A stretch of 40,930 nucleotides of DNA from positions 1 through 40,930 of the forward strand of contig JAGGVB010000171.1 of the NCBI GenBank assembly GCA_021158245.1. The letters are read 5' to 3'. Each line of letters begins with the position of its first letter. The stretch's first letter is position 1. Below are positions 40,186 through 40,930 of the stretch, one piece after another. The translations under genes were made by a program, and so were the position numbers. The notes below the pieces were generated by a model. The model was not told the DNA's origin. It worked only from the letters and a program-made list of their open reading frames with translations, and made no database searches. The stretch comes from a bacterium. GTDB lineage: Bacteria; Zhuqueibacterota; QNDG01.

Positions 40186-40927
40186 TGATGACGGAATTGA
40201 TGCACCGGGGATTATGGCTGTTTACAAGGCTCTCATAGATCGTGGATTTAAAGTGATAGTTGTAGCGCCTGAATCGGAAAAAAGCGCAGTAGGACATGCT
40301 ATAACGCTTTCTGAACCCCTTAGAGTAAAAAAAGTGGCAAAAGACTGTCCGCTTGCCGGATATTCAGTCACTGGAACTCCTGCAGACTGTGTTAAAATTG
40401 CATTCTGGACAATACTTGAGAAAAAACCCGATCTCATAATATCCGGAATAAATTTGGGGGCAAATACCGGAATTAATATGCTCTATTCGGGTACTGTATC
40501 TGCGGCAACAGAAGGAGCCATGCTTGGTATACCTTCATTTGCAATTTCTCTCGCTACTTATAAAAACCCTGACTTCGATTTTGCAGCAAGATTCAGCTGC
40601 AAAATTGCGGAAGAAATGCTGAATAATCAATTGCCCCAGGGCGTCTATCTTAATATAAATATTCCTGCAATAGACGAGAAAGAGATAAAAGGGATATCTG
40701 TTACCAGACAGGGTAATGAAATATTCAGGGAAAAATTTGAAAAACGTTATGATCCAAGGGGAAACATTTACTACTGGCTTTCAGGACAGAAAATTAACAA
40801 AGAGAGCAATATTGAAATTGATGAAAGTGCCGTGCAATCAGGATATATTTCAATCACGCCCGTACATTTTGACCTAACGCATTATGAATCTATTGAAACG
40901 GTGAAAAGTTGGGATGTTACTGCATAA
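40154..40927 (+). CDS. surE: 5'/3'-nucleotidase SurE
   Basis: SurE dephosphorylates nucleoside monophosphates (divalent metal, stationary-phase survival protein). Metal ligands are visible in LLTNDDGIDAPGI (Asp12, Asp13), APESEKSAVGHAIT with the Ser, and SGINLGANTG with the Asn. 257 residues are typical, the stop lies 3 bases from the right edge, and the gene is complete. The start is GTG at 40154 with GGGGG 7 bases upstream, inside accD. Confidence 0.96.
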   Translation: MSAHPTILLTNDDGIDAPGIMAVYKALIDRGFKVIVVAPESEKSAVGHAITLSEPLRVKKVAKDCPLAGYSVTGTPADCVKIAFWTILEKKPDLIISGINLGANTGINMLYSGTVSAATEGAMLGIPSFAISLATYKNPDFDFAARFSCKIAEEMLNNQLPQGVYLNINIPAIDEKEIKGISVTRQGNEIFREKFEKRYDPRGNIYYWLSGQKINKESNIEIDESAVQSGYISITPVHFDLTHYESIETVKSWDVTA

Positions 40928-40930
40928 TAA

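Noticed and set aside
1-40930. Mobile elements, CRISPR arrays, tRNA or rRNA genes
   Set aside because: No transposase, integrase, direct-repeat array, CCA-ended cloverleaf or rRNA-like sequence was seen on either strand.

Overview
This window is a dense, AT-rich bacterial chromosome segment made almost entirely of vertically inherited housekeeping genes. I found no rRNA, tRNA, insertion sequence, phage gene or CRISPR array. The gene set points to a Gram-negative anaerobe or facultative anaerobe: an Rnf complex, Tat secretion, outer-membrane beta-barrels, lipoproteins with lipoboxes, and phosphatidylserine/phosphatidylethanolamine synthesis. A PorX-type response regulator (receiver plus PglZ/alkaline-phosphatase-like domain) and the barrel families suggest the Fibrobacterota-Chlorobiota-Bacteroidota (FCB) superphylum. 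Strong AGGAGG-type ribosome binding sites and sigma70-like TTGACA/TATAAT promoters argue against Bacteroidota proper. A lineage such as KSB1, Calditrichota or Marinimicrobia is a reasonable guess, but this is inference.

Layout. 1-689 (+): the tail of an unknown gene and a secreted coiled-coil protein, ending at a long hairpin (718-760). 766-9723 (-): one tightly packed run of eleven genes, in transcription order a TPR lipoprotein, rpiB, glyA, a dCMP-deaminase-family gene, nrdR, rnfC-D-G-E-A and tatC; no rnfB is present. 9844-12247 (-): a cell-surface pair (repeat lipoprotein, then beta-barrel) behind a near-consensus promoter. 12563-13333 (-): mazG. 13627-17060 (+): a small membrane protein, a YlxR-L7Ae fusion, mutL and miaA. 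17200-19309 (+): a nitroreductase, a protein with two R3H-like domains, a CheY-like receiver and a receiver-less CheB methylesterase. 19587-20522 (-): an M29/NicX-like metallohydrolase. 20839-29548 (+): ecfT, truA, transaldolase, an HtrA protease, a beta-barrel, purB, a divergent purC homologue, psd, pssA and two TatA/B-like proteins. 29835-33997 (+): adenosine-specific kinase, a GNAT acetyltransferase, a tRNA-binding-domain protein and a GH92 mannosidase. 34148-35353 (-): ornithine aminotransferase. 35683-40927 (+): porX-like gene, a solo B3/4-domain protein, tsaE, tsaB, accD and surE.

How the genes fit together. glyA, the dCMP deaminase and nrdR all touch one-carbon and deoxynucleotide supply and share an operon with the Rnf energy-conserving complex. 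MutL (endonuclease type) and MiaA follow the usual mutL-miaA order. psd and pssA make phosphatidylethanolamine beside Tat components whose tatC lies nearly 28 kb away. tsaE and tsaB belong to the t6A tRNA-modification pathway. The least explained parts are the R3H/receiver/CheB cluster, the YlxR-L7Ae fusion, the PurC homologue lacking signature residues, and the Rnf locus without RnfB.
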